Part shown: in pieces, positions 22,801-32,579 of the stretch | Layout: each line of letters opens with the position of its first letter | Numbering within the stretch: position 1 is the stretch's first letter | Assembly (NCBI RefSeq): GCF_000003605.2 | Contig: NW_003124900.1 | Location: 335,380-373,316 of the forward strand | Direction of reading: 5' to 3' | Origin: Saccoglossus kowalevskii | Taxonomy: Eukaryota; Hemichordata; Enteropneusta; Harrimaniidae | Length of the DNA: 37,937 nt | Translations under genes and position numbers: made by a program | Notes under the pieces: generated by a model | Database searches by the model: none | Told to the model about the DNA's origin: nothing | Seen by the model: only the letters and a program-made list of their open reading frames with translations

Positions 22801-25800
22801 GGCCATCTGACGCATGCGCAGGTGACGACTCCCCCACTTTAAGTGAACATTTCTGTCCGAACCATGTTATTTAAACAATAATGAAACTTTCTCTGTGCCA
22901 GCTCCAAATTCAATATGACACTGGGGGTATGCACTATTGCAGGGGCGGATACAGGGATTTTTTTTAATGGGGGGGAGGTCCAAACTTTAAAATCGCCAGA
23001 CTAAGTTAATGATTTTTTTATATTATACAAAAACATATTGTATCCGCCACTGTATTGTCATTGTAAATCACCACCATAGAATTAAACAAATTCACTTAAA
23101 TTAAATCTTTTTGTTGAAATAAATTTATTTGTGAATATTATCACCTCATCGTGTGATAATAAAGCCATGGTACAATAAATACTTCAATTGAGATAGTTGT
23201 GATTTATAACAATAATGTACACTATAGAGTCCTTTGTTTTATTTATAATACCATTGACTGTGGAAAAACTGAATATATGTGCAGTGGTAGGTCAAGAAAT
23301 AAACAATGTGGTTAGAACATCATGGATGCTTGAGCAAACATGTGTCCATACACACATAGGTGAATTTCCAGATGAAAATTCAAGGATTTCTAAAACTTGA
23401 ACAAATAATGGTAGATTTGTTGTTTAAACTACCGTAAAATCTGTATTAGAAGCTGCATCTCTAGTATAAGTCGCACCCATTCTTTTCGAAGAATTGAGAC
23501 CCAAACATTCGCCATTTCTTGTATGTGTAGATGCACTAATAGAAGCCGCATCCCCTCTGTTGCATTGTACCATTTTAATACAAGCCGCTGTTTCTAATAC
23601 AGATTTTACAGTATTTATATAAATGTGGGGAAACATTGAATGTTGATGAGTCACATTATAATACAGTATGTTGCATTTTAATAAGGCAATACACTGTATT
23701 ATAATTAAAATTCTTGTAGTCTTTGTTCTCACCTTGTTTATGGAGTACAAGTTTCCCTGCAACTGTACTTCCCACAATTCCCACAGTATCTATGGCAACA
23801 CCCTTCTGCGTGAGATCAGAGCTTGTTAGCAGAGTAAAGACGGTACGAACAAACAATGGATGTTTCTCAAACACTTCACTTGGTTCGTATCTCGCTATAC
23901 TGCCGAAGAATTTTATCAATCCTGGAATGAAAAATCAACCGACTGAGCGAATAAAAAAATCACTTTTATTTCATAATTGTTTGTGCCAGGAAACATTTCT
24001 GAATATTGAAATCACTTCGGACTCTCCTGCTGTTTCCCAGAGCAGGCTGCATTTTGACACTGATGAGTAAACAATAAGCTTTGGGAAACCAATCGACAAG
24101 TGCCTGATACGAGGCTAACAAGCTAACCTGCGTACTGTCACTGTGAATGGCCTTGATCAAGATTGTTTCATCAAAGTTTGAGAAATTTACTGATACTTCT
24201 GAAAATATTAGTCATTGTTATACATGATCCAAAAAAATGGACCATGTTTTTATTTGATCAAAATTACAGATTGGGTTTGCACATGGAATGTCTGTAATAT
24301 AGATTTAAAGTTTTGTCATAGACATGACATGGTGATATTACCGTTAAAGACATTTTTATTGAAAAAGGATGAACTAATGCTACGTATAAAATACTTACAT
24401 GAAAGACATGGACACAAATTTCCCCTGGGGGAGTCATGTAATTTTGCAGCAACTGTGGTTTCAAAATTTGTGAGCGTAATTCTAATTTGACAAGATTGCA
24501 AAGATTTAGATAAAATAATAAAAAATTACATTGGATGTTTCCCAACTATCGTCCTACTTGTAACTCATTCTCTGCCAGTCATTGGGGGATGTTGATTGGT
24601 TGATAAAAATAGAACGCTGCTAATCTGAATACTGTAAGATTGGATGACAGTTATAGCATAACAGTAATAGGATAGCAACATATTACCTGATAGTTGCCAT
24701 AGCAACAAATATACATAGACATTAAAATAAATTCAAATAGTTGATTAGCTGAAAGTCCAGACTACATTGTTGACTAACCAGTGGAATGAGAGTCAGGCGC
24801 ATCTCTGAAGACAAGTATGGTTCATACCTGGCATAAGGAATCCAACCAATGGATCACTCTCTGCAGCCACCATGATGGATTCCACTTTACCCACAATGCC
24901 TTGTTGGTCCAGATACTGGAGGCCATGTTGGCAGCTGGCAATGGTAGACAACATTTCAATACAGTTCATTTGTATAAGTATATCATCTCTTTCTAGTTCT
25001 GATATCAACTGAGTGATAATTCCAGAGTTGCTACCGTACACGATGGCTTGCGGAGAAGTCAGAAATATATCTACTGCCACCTATAGAAATAATTATGCAT
25101 CAAATTGAACATGAAATCAAGACAAACAAAAGTCATAACATCAAAACATTATGCAATAATCAGGTATTTTCACATTTAATAATGGCTATACATGCTGGAT
25201 GGTGATAAATTTGTATAGAGTAAATGTATTTCAATGCAATACTTCTATCTGAAAGATTGACGTTTGACATTGTGCTGAAAAAAAATTTCAAATTCAAATT
25301 CAAATCATTTAATTTTCGTGACAGACTGTCAATGAAAGCTGTATAGGCTTTAAGTGGGACCTCACAGCGAATGGAAAAAAACCTATTGTTTAATCATTCG
25401 AATGAATGAGACAATTACATCCATAAGGAGTGCTGAACAGAACCATGACAATTGTTGTTCTCCTTATAGTAGAAATAGTATCATCAAATGTATACTGAGT
25501 ATTCAAATGTACTGTCTATTGTGAAATGACTTAATACATGTAGTAAAAAATGTTTAATATGAAGATTGTTATATTAAACTTTCATTCCAAATTTATAAAC
25601 TGTCATTTGCATTTCCTTACATTTTTTTGAAAAAAATCATCGCATGAGAGAAAACTAGAGACGCTGGAAAGTTATCTCCCACAATGCATTGCATATGTGA
25701 GCAGTAACATGCTCAGTAGTGCAAAATTTGAAGTTATCTCCCACAATGCATTGCATATATGAGCAGTAAGATGCTCAGTAGTGCAAAATTGGAATTCTGC

Positions 25801-28800
25801 CTGAATAATTTTAGAATGTATCAAATCAAAGTGATGTACTGAAATGCCACAATACCTCGTATACTCTGTATCTGATGACATCATCAATTTTCATCAATGA
25901 CTTCATTTTGTCGAGTAGATTTCCTTGAAAGAGGAATTCTAATCCGGCTTGTGATTCTCCGAGACACTTCAGTACTCTGCCAGCTTCTTTACCCACACTG
26001 ATTTCTTTGTCTGCTAGACACTGCACACACAAGTACAGTATGTCTAATGATGACTGCAACAGCTCTTGTCTACCCTTCTCAGTTGACGCACATCGGTAGA
26101 CCTGAGGTCAATATGAGCAATTATAAAGATAATCACTTGGCTATGAAACCATCAGAGGTTATTAAATGACAATCACAATGGTATCACGTCAGCATATTCA
26201 TAAATAATTGTGAAGTTGTGAAGCACAGTGAGACAAAATAAGTCGTTGAGACCACACAGTAAAATATTCGGCAAGTTGTTAAATACAAATTAGGTTCATA
26301 ATTGCAGAAACACATTGTATACATGAAAATTAAAGCGGGGGTAGTCGTCATCTGCGCACGCGCGGAAATTGAGTCCCAAGCGACAATAATAACACAAACT
26401 AAAAACGCAAAGGCTCATGGCTCATTGTTTGTAAACAATGACAATTTTCAATGGAATTGATTGAAATGTCACCAAATTGTGGTGGTTATCGCACAGTGTC
26501 TTGTTCGATATGAGACTCATAACAATGTACACAACACGTGTAAAATACATTGTTTACATGAAATTCGAACATGCATATGACATCGCTTGCTGACGCCATA
26601 ATATAAAGCAGGGGATTCGTCACCTGCGCATGCGTCAGATGACCATAGCGTGTCACTGTTTACAAACAAGATAAGATAAAAGGTCAGAATTCTCCAAATA
26701 TGTGACTTCATAAATACTGTACACGATGAGTTATAATAATAATACGGCTCAGCTAAGGCTAGGGCTATTGACTAACAATCCTTTGCTTAAAACAGGGGAG
26801 TCGTCACCTGCGCATGCATCAGATGGTCATAGCGTGTCATTGTTTACCAACATGCGTCTACCCATGAGCCTTTGCATTTTTAGTGCGTGTTGTTATCGTC
26901 GCTTGGGAACTCAATTCCCGTGCGTGGGCAGGTGACGACCCTCCCGCTTTAATACAACTCGCATTATGTGTGACATGTGACACGCAGAGACTGTAAAAAT
27001 AAAGTTAGATTACCTGCAAGAGGCAGAGTTCTTTCATTTGAACAGATTCACTCTTTATACCGCTGTATATTTCATCTTTATACTGCGTTATCACAGAGCA
27101 CGGATCGGAGGCTGCGAACAATCTCTTCAGAATTTCTTTACTCAATTCAGCTTCATCCCTAAAATTGATAGAATTCAGTGCAATCTGTAAGCCGTATGGA
27201 CATGTTCGAAAGTACCGGCATTATTTATGTCTTACCTAACATAATAATATCATTCCAAATGCAAAAACAACTGTGTCTGATAATAATGATTTAATTTGTC
27301 AGTTTGATACGACTATGGATTGTACCAAAGGTACATTACTTGGGGTTTGCAACTACGGTGACATGATACCAAGATCCTGTTTCAATCTCGCTCTCGCATA
27401 AGCGTTCCGACTCAGAAAAATGCGAATGCGCATGCCCGAGGTAACTAGGATACTGGGATGTCCAGGTGGATCAAAATAGTTGATCACGATATGACAGATT
27501 AGGATAACTATATTTTCTGTACATTTTCATTGTATTACATTTTTTCATTATGAATGTGGCAATACATGTTCTGTTGTTTTATTACAAACCGTCTATGTCA
27601 TGTCAGAAGGTCGTAGCATCAGTCTCGCTATCTACGAGATGAGACTTGAATGGGATCTTGGCATGATGTTACCATACAGTACTACGCATGTTGCAAAGCC
27701 CAAGTCATGTACCTCTGATTGTACTCATTCCATTTTGTGACCTCTGCTCAGCTGTACTTGAATGTTTGTCGAGTTGCACAAAACTTATATATGCTAACTG
27801 GGGTGCAATAAGCCCTGAGTACAGTCCTGTAGGTTGGCCTCCTTTCGCTGATCATTCGGCATAAACCGAGGATTCGATTCAAATTTAGAGGCATTCAGCT
27901 TTGTATAAAAAATAAGCAGGTTGATACGTCTAACTATTCTAAATACCGAAATTACATAAGATTTCCCACTAGGGTCGATCAAATCGACATTTTCCAACGT
28001 CAACCGAAAATATACGCCGCCATCTTGTTTTTGACGTATTTATTAACAAAACTTTGTTTCGTTGCGTAAAACTAGCTTTCGCCAACGTCTAGTACTGTAG
28101 GTTCGTTTTTCGACCACAAAAAAAGGTATTTGTGATCGCTAGATTGGTCGATTGATGTTTTAGCTGGTTACAATCATGAAAACTGCAGAAGGGTTCTCCG
28201 CAATAAATTTGTAGGCGGGTGTCGAATCCTCAGACTATGCGACTTTTCAGGACTGTTGGGGCCGAATGATCAGCGGAAGGAGGCCAACCTACAGGACTGT
28301 ACTCAGGGCTAGGGTGCAATAGATCCTGGCTAGTTTTTAAGTGCACCCCCTCAGATTACAATTATGTTTTCCAGGTTTGTATTCATTAATAAATATGATT
28401 GGAATATACAATACATGTAAATACGAAACTGCAAAATATTCTAGTGTATTTCACCGAATTGAAATAGTAAATGGTAATTTAAGTCACATCAAGCACATAT
28501 AGTAAAAACACCTAGCTTGTGTTTTTTTGAATTCTTTTTTTATTTATATGTGAGCGTAAAATTAGATGTATATTTCTATAATTTATAACAATCGGAATGA
28601 CATAGGACCAAGATAATACTGCCACCGTGTGCAACATGACCAGGGGGAAATAGCCTACGAATAGGAACTATTACAGTCTCCACCGAGGAATCCAGAGTAT
28701 AATAACACCACTTTTGCAGAGTCATGGCATACCTGTTTTTCTCCTGCATACACTGAAACAAGATTTGTAATGATAGGTTTGGCACAACGTCGTCTAAGTC

Positions 28801-28914
28801 CCTCGGGTGAAGAAGACCTAACGCTGTCCGCAGTTCTTCTAGTGTTGCTACCCTCTCACCAGGTGACGATGTTAACTTTCCTAGCAGACCGTTTATCGTA
28901 GTAACCGTGGCCAT
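19804..28914 (-). CDS. PSMD5: 26S proteasome non-ATPase regulatory subunit 5 (S5b), 7 exons
   Basis: Exons in reading order: 28914-28733, 27158-27014, 26101-25856, 25080-24828, 23921-23733, 22300-22191, 20202-19804. Every junction has GT/AG ends and keeps phase, giving 507 residues, close to human PSMD5 (about 504). PSMD5 is a HEAT/armadillo-type chaperone that binds the Rpt1-Rpt2-Rpn1 module while the 19S base assembles and leaves the mature proteasome; it is the counterpart of yeast Hsm3. Recognisable blocks: NLLDKMKSLMKIDDVIRYRV (exon 3; human [20 protein letters not shown]), CIEMLSTIASCQHGLQYL (exon 4), IKFFGSIA and GVAIDTVGIVGS (exon 5), NQPWGQRQMNDYPGFTEYIL and LREGPFYVK (exon 7). Start context aaaATGg is good. 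There is no signal peptide, so it is cytosolic or nuclear. Nothing suggests decay. Introns carry many MITEs, with none in exons. Confidence 0.96.
20630..21635 (+). repeat. imperfect tandem array of hairpin-bearing units (array 2, PSMD5 intron 6)
   Basis: Six motif centres recur near 20757, 20880, 21025, 21165, 21312 and 21442, a unit of about 140 bp. Two alternating variants make a dimer of about 285 bp: one has 'attaaaacaaaatggc', the other 'gatttttagcacaaaa'. The core ATGGCCGCCAGTCGGCCAT is self-complementary. The array ends with 'ggatgcacgcacacacacgg' then 'agtccccgttttcagac', comparable to the end of array 1. It is antisense to PSMD5. Confidence 0.7.
21830..21996. mobile_element. candidate MITE family D, copy 2 (PSMD5 intron 6)
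   Basis: It runs from 'tactatgaaatacttggaat' to 'aaatattttacagta', with internal 'ttttcactg' and 'cagtgaaaataa' in inverted arrangement, like the element at 10232-10530. Boundaries are uncertain. Confidence 0.35.
22679..22842 (-). mobile_element. TTAA-flanked MITE family C, copy 3 (PSMD5 intron 5)
   Basis: TTAA is at both ends. It is the reverse complement of copies 1 and 2, including 'ggctcatgggtaaacgcttg' and 'gacacgctatggccatctga'. Both ends carry a GCATGCGC motif. Confidence 0.85.
22940..23052. mobile_element. short hAT-like MITE (PSMD5 intron 5)
   Basis: The ends CAGGGGCGGATACA and TGTATCCGCCACTG are inverted with one mismatch. The five bases on each side (22935-22939 and 23053-23057) are identical (tattg). 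The CAG...CTG ends fit hAT elements. At 113 bp there is no ORF. Confidence 0.7.
23430..23613. mobile_element. palindromic MITE with TA at both ends (PSMD5 intron 5)
   Basis: The left end ACCGTAAAATCTGTATTAGA is inverted at the right end, which reads TCTAATACAGATTTTACAGT, one mismatch by eye over about 22 bases. TA at 23430-23431 and 23612-23613 suggests a TA target as in Tc1/mariner elements. There is no ORF. Confidence 0.6.
25671..25794 (+). repeat. 62-bp tandem duplication (PSMD5 intron 3)
   Basis: Two adjacent copies, 25671-25732 and 25733-25794, differ at only a few positions. Each begins gttatctcccacaatgcatt and contains the near-palindrome 'aatgcatt'. Confidence 0.9.
26330..26443 (-). 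mobile_element. TTAA MITE family C, truncated copy (PSMD5 intron 2)
   Basis: It begins at TTAA with gcgggggtagtcgtc and follows family C (aattgagtcccaagcgac, aaacgcaaaggctcatgg, ttgtaaacaatgaca), then stops before its far end. Family B sequence follows about 40 bp later. Confidence 0.7.
26481..26576 (-). mobile_element. TTAA MITE family B fragment (PSMD5 intron 2)
   Basis: It matches the reverse complement of the interior of 11316-11448: 'cttgttcgatatgagactca' and 'cacgtgtaaaatacattgtt' followed by 'catgaaattcgaaca'. Neither terminal repeat is intact. It lies between two family C pieces. Confidence 0.6.
26603..26670 (+). mobile_element. TTAA MITE family C, left-end fragment (PSMD5 intron 2)
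   Basis: It matches the family C left end (gtcacctgcgcatgcgtcag, then ccatagcgtgtcactgttta). It stops after 'acaaacaag', where the inverted dispersed repeat begins. Confidence 0.7.
26671..26786 (+). repeat. dispersed repeat F, copy 1 (PSMD5 intron 2)
   Basis: About 115 bp that reappears inverted at 29556-29670. Shared blocks include 'gttataataataatacggct' and 'gggctattgactaacaatc'. The copy ends exactly at the TTAA where MITE C copy 26787-26952 starts. Confidence 0.75.
26787..26952 (+). mobile_element. TTAA-flanked MITE family C, complete copy 4 (PSMD5 intron 2)
   Basis: TTAA is at 26787-26790 and 26949-26952. The interior and ends match copies 1-3 (gtcacctgcgcatgc, ctacccatgagcctttgc, gttatcgtcgcttggga). 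It ends about 60 bp before exon 2 of PSMD5. Confidence 0.85.
27357..27673. mobile_element. MITE with degenerate ~45-bp terminal repeats (PSMD5 intron 1)
   Basis: The left end GGTGACATGATACCAAGATC is inverted at the right end, which reads GATCTTGGCATGATGTTACC. Similarity continues inward through CAATCTC/TCTCG blocks. No clear target duplication was seen, so the superfamily is open. Confidence 0.55.
27811..28311. mobile_element. MULE-type MITE with perfect 10-bp target duplication (PSMD5 intron 1)
   Basis: The terminal inverted repeats are about 50 bp with a single mismatch, starting AGCCCTGAGTACAGTCCTGT at the left and mirrored at the right. They are flanked by identical decamers gggtgcaata at 27801-27810 and 28312-28321. 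A 9-11 bp duplication with long terminal repeats is the signature of Mutator-like elements. The 501-bp element has no transposase ORF. The clean duplication and ends suggest it is fairly young. Confidence 0.85.
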
Positions 28915-28985
28915 TTTGCGATGAACTCTTCCGCATCATAATTCCAGTCGACTGAGGGCGCTCTCGATATAGCGCTGAAAAGTGA
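28915..28985 (-). promoter_or_regulatory. likely PSMD5 core promoter / 5' UTR
   Basis: Immediately upstream of the PSMD5 start on the minus strand lie a GCGGAAG motif (28928-28934, ETS-like) and GC-rich sequence, without an obvious TATA box at a suitable distance. This fits a TATA-less housekeeping promoter. It is an inference from sequence only. Confidence 0.35.
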
Positions 28986-29555
28986 ATCAGAGTACTAGTA
29001 TTTAGTATTAGGGGAAATTAGCTTCACAATAGAATGTACACATTCAAGGGTCACATCTGATGAATTATTTAACCATGGTTTGCTTTCTGGAAACGGTTTA
29101 TGTACGGTTCGAACTTTATATGTATCACAGTCTCAGAAAGTTCAAGAGTTCAAGGGTCAATCAAAACACGGTTACTGGAACCATAGTCAAAAGTAGCAAA
29201 TTACTTCGGTAACTATATGTTAAACACACAACGACTGTTATACAGCGCGCGACGACCACCACCTTTTAATAAATCAATAAATATTGATTCTCATGTACAA
29301 AACATGATTGACAAACAACCCACTTGGTTGAATCAGTGAGACAAAAAAAATTAGACCTCAAGAACAAACCACAAAACAATTTAGCATTTTGTTCAATTAG
29401 TTGTAATCCCGGAGTTGTAATTTCAACATTATCACAGTCATAATATCAAAACTTTCTCCTACAAAACTGGCCCTATATCCATATCCATTATATCAAATAA
29501 AAAAAAATATCAATAAATAATATGGGGTTTTAAACACGTGTCCCAATACAGTTAA
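28986..29555. other. unassigned upstream region of PSMD5
   Basis: No gene is seen. A 51-bp relic at 29219-29269 starts TTAA, ends TTTTAA and contains gcgcgacgaccacca, resembling collapsed ends of a family A or B MITE. Confidence 0.35.
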
Positions 29556-29670
29556 GCAAATGATTGTTAGTCAATAGCCCTAACCCTAGCCGAGCCGTAT
29601 TATTATTATAACTTATCATGTCTGTATTTGGAGAGATCTGACTTTTTACCTTATCTTATTTTAACTTGTA
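29556..29670 (-). repeat. dispersed repeat F, copy 2
   Basis: The inverted counterpart of 26671-26786, with most positions matching. On the far side it keeps TTAA (29552-29555) where copy 1 has a family C MITE inserted, so this may represent the empty target. Confidence 0.7.
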
Positions 29671-31699
29671 ACAATAATCCAATATTTCGAGTCACCAACC
29701 TCTTTTTAAAGATTGAGATGTGTAATGTAATTGACCATATGATTATAATCTGTAAACTATTAATAATAAAAAAAGGATTTGTGTTTTTCTTTTCTTTCTG
29801 AAAACATATACAGATAGTGGATTCGTGTATGTTGTCTGGTATTCCAAGTATTGAAACGATGTGTATTGAATGTGTTTTGATGTAGTACACGCGAAATAAT
29901 AAGAGGATCACTGGGCTATATATTGTCGTACAATAGTTTTAGGAATACTGAAGTTTATCATAAAAAACACATTAAAGTTGTATTCCCAGTCTGTCCAAAC
30001 TGTAGAATATCTTTCACTGACCTCCGCAAACAACATGATAAGAGCAGTTCAGACGTCTTGTAGAACACGTTGAAATAACAGAATGGAATTTTAAATTAGC
30101 GGATTTGACTCTTGGCATGGATTAACTGAATCTTAATTTAGCTAACGTGTTGACAATATCATTGTGAGAATATACTTTCTGTTAAATTAGCTGCATCTTG
30201 AATTATAAAATTATAGCTAAAGTAACATGCTAGCTAAAAGTACAGGTCAATTTTAGTGTTCCAATATTTCAGAATTTGTTACCAAAATAATTGATTTATC
30301 ATTGTGATCACATAGTCAGAGGTGGAAAATGTTCTGCATACAGTGGCAATGCGATTTTAGAGAGAGTGAATAATTTAAATATCAAAATGAAAGAACTGTG
30401 CCCATTCTCTTGTATGAAGGTTTTATTTATTTCCGCAAATACATAGTTTCCACTTATGTTGTCAAGCAACAAACAAATAATTAAACTTGAATATTAACTG
30501 AGAATAAATACAGTGCCTGAAAACCCACTGATCATGAAGCTTATATACTGGGTATTCAACTAGAAAATGCTGGAATACAAAACTGTGTACCCAGCAATAA
30601 AAATGTTCTAAATATAAGAAATATGAAACATGTTTGGAAAGAGGCAAAATCTGAAGGCAGAAATTGTCTAGTTAAAACAATATTCGAAAATTTAAAAATT
30701 AAGTTCCAATGAAATATTACAGAAGCGTTAAATAGTGACAACTTGACAAGGGAGCAAATCACAAAAATAGACAAAAACAGATTTCTCATTCGAAAAATCC
30801 ATAGACATAATTTAAAACTTCGTTGACCAAATTACAATACGAATTGAAAGGGACAGATTTAACAATGTTGACAAGAGAACGTCCTATAACTCCCAAATTA
30901 TTTCAACGGAAGTATCACACTTAGTAATATATTTATTTTATTTTATTGTATTCTAGACCGGAAGATGTTGGTTCGAATGTTGAGTTGAACGACCCATTTC
31001 GAAGGTTCGAGGCTACCTGGCAGGCGTTGATATAGTATAAAACACCACTTGATCCCCGAAACTATTGAATTGTATTGGTTATCATACGTGTTCTTAGTGA
31101 ACCATATATCGGTCAGATGATTGTATAAATATATGCCCTGAGGAATAATGTTTTCAAAGTTTAGTTGGCACGACGGTTTGTCCTGAACTTTGCCATATAG
31201 CAGAGAACTATCTGAAACAGAAAATTTATATGCGCTGAGTTCCCCTTTTCTATTTAAAACCATTTTAGTTGGAATATGCCGATTACCGATGACTGTTATG
31301 TGTCATGAATACTATTTATGGTGTGCCTGGAATAGGAGTCAAATTTAAGGAGCTGCTAGATTTTTCCCGCCTTGAGTGCAATTTATTTTTAATAGGTTAT
31401 AGGATTATTCACAAGTCATTGAATTTGATTGTCCTTCCGAGTTTTAAATATCACTTTCCGATAGGAAATCATGGGTATCTATAACAACGGTAAATGGAAG
31501 TTATTGGCGTAAGATCCGCCAAACACGTGACATTTATCATGATTACTCGATTTACATATCCGACGTCTGGGAAGGTTAGCATTGTAATAATGTCAAAAAG
31601 GTTTGTCGTACCATTATCGAAATCACACAAATTGTGAAATTGCTCAGATTATTTAAATATTTCTATTTCAGATAGTCACCCCCTCTCTCGTCTCATTTT
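29671..31699. other. unassigned intergenic stretch
   Basis: No supportable gene. The longest open frame is minus 31263-30943 (106 codons), which shows no motif, signal peptide or Cys pattern I recognise, and it has no exon-like neighbours that I could pair with it. It is probably chance. Confidence 0.3.
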
Positions 31700-31705
31700 A
31701 CATTT

Positions 31706-31756
31706 CACGTGGTGCCTCCCGTTTGACGTCATGGAAAATTTTCACTTCACCACGTG
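31706..31756. promoter_or_regulatory. symmetric E-box / CRE / E-box cluster
   Basis: CACGTGGTG (31706-31714) and CACCACGTG (31748-31756) are exact inverted repeats, each carrying a CACGTG E-box. A full CRE palindrome TGACGTCA (31724-31731) lies between them near the centre. An ATG in good context (aaaATGg) follows at 31767, but its frame closes after 16 codons. It may be a regulatory element of an unseen gene, or chance. Confidence 0.35.
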
Positions 31757-32332
31757 GGACAGCAAAATGGCATACACCCAAGAAGAAATAACGGCAACAT
31801 CTCCTTTTTATTACTAGACGACTGCTTTTTAGTCACGCTATGTGTGAAGTACTGGTTTGTTAATTAGATGGTTCCAAACAACATTGGTGAATATGCGTGA
31901 AAAATGTGACTCATGTTGGTAAGTGATGGTGTGCCTTGTTTTACCACAAAATTAATGCGGATATATAGTAATCTCAAATATTTAATTTAGTTCTTGTCTT
32001 AGAGCTGTCCAAAGTACGCCTATTTATCCTGGTATATATTATAAATCCACAACACTTTAGACTATAACGTTTCACTGCCTGTAACGGCCATCGATATGTA
32101 AACCACAGACTAAGTCAGGTTCGCCAATCTGTGACGAACAAGTAGGTTCATTAGCTGAAGAGAAAATAACGATTTCACCAAATTCACGAACTCAAATCGT
32201 TTGATTAAAGAACGTTAAAATATTACATTGTACTTAGATGGACCCGGTGATGTGGGTGAACGAATCTGTCGATCGGAATACCATGTATGATGCGATACAA
32301 ACCTCGTGTAGCGCTCGCTTCCAGGTTTCAAA

Positions 32333-32579
32333 ATGGCGGACACAAATTACGACCAATTTCGCAAGCTGTTTTATGCGTCTAAAATTGTCTGTCCTATATC
32401 ATTTGGGTATCATATCACAACATTTTTAAATTTGCGTTTGAATTTTAAAAAAAACACAGTTTTGCAGGAATTCAGAAGAGCTCTATGAGTATGTCGACCC
32501 AGGGAGAGAGAAATGTCGACTGTGTGATACTATTGTGAACAAATACTCAACATATTCATCAACATTTCCAAAATCATGA
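32333..32579 (+). CDS. weak two-exon candidate ORF with a C-x2-C motif
   Basis: Exon 32333-32406 starts at ATGGCGGAC (context aaaATGg). Joined to 32468-32579 across a 61-bp intron with a gtatca donor and tttgcag acceptor, it reads 61 residues. The second exon includes EELYEYVDPGREKCRLCDT. The C-x2-C resembles the start of a BED-type finger in transposases, but no His pair follows before the stop. This could be a decayed transposase start, a small gene or chance. Confidence 0.22.

Noticed and set aside
23723-24070. 115-codon plus-strand open frame
   Set aside because: It is the antisense shadow of PSMD5 exon 5 and adjoining intron.
5227-26952. Recurrent ~30-bp similar blocks as a possible CRISPR array
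   Set aside because: They are terminal repeats of TTAA-flanked MITEs, widely spaced and in both orientations, in a eukaryotic context.
29574-29593. ccctaaccctagcc resembling telomeric repeat
   Set aside because: Only about two units, and the same block is part of dispersed repeat F.
30943-31263. 106-codon minus-strand open frame
   Set aside because: No recognised motif, signal peptide, Cys pattern or exon partner; length is within chance for this AT-rich region.
31767-31817. Short ORF after the E-box/CRE cluster as a first exon
   Set aside because: The frame closes after 16 codons and no splice donor precedes the stop.
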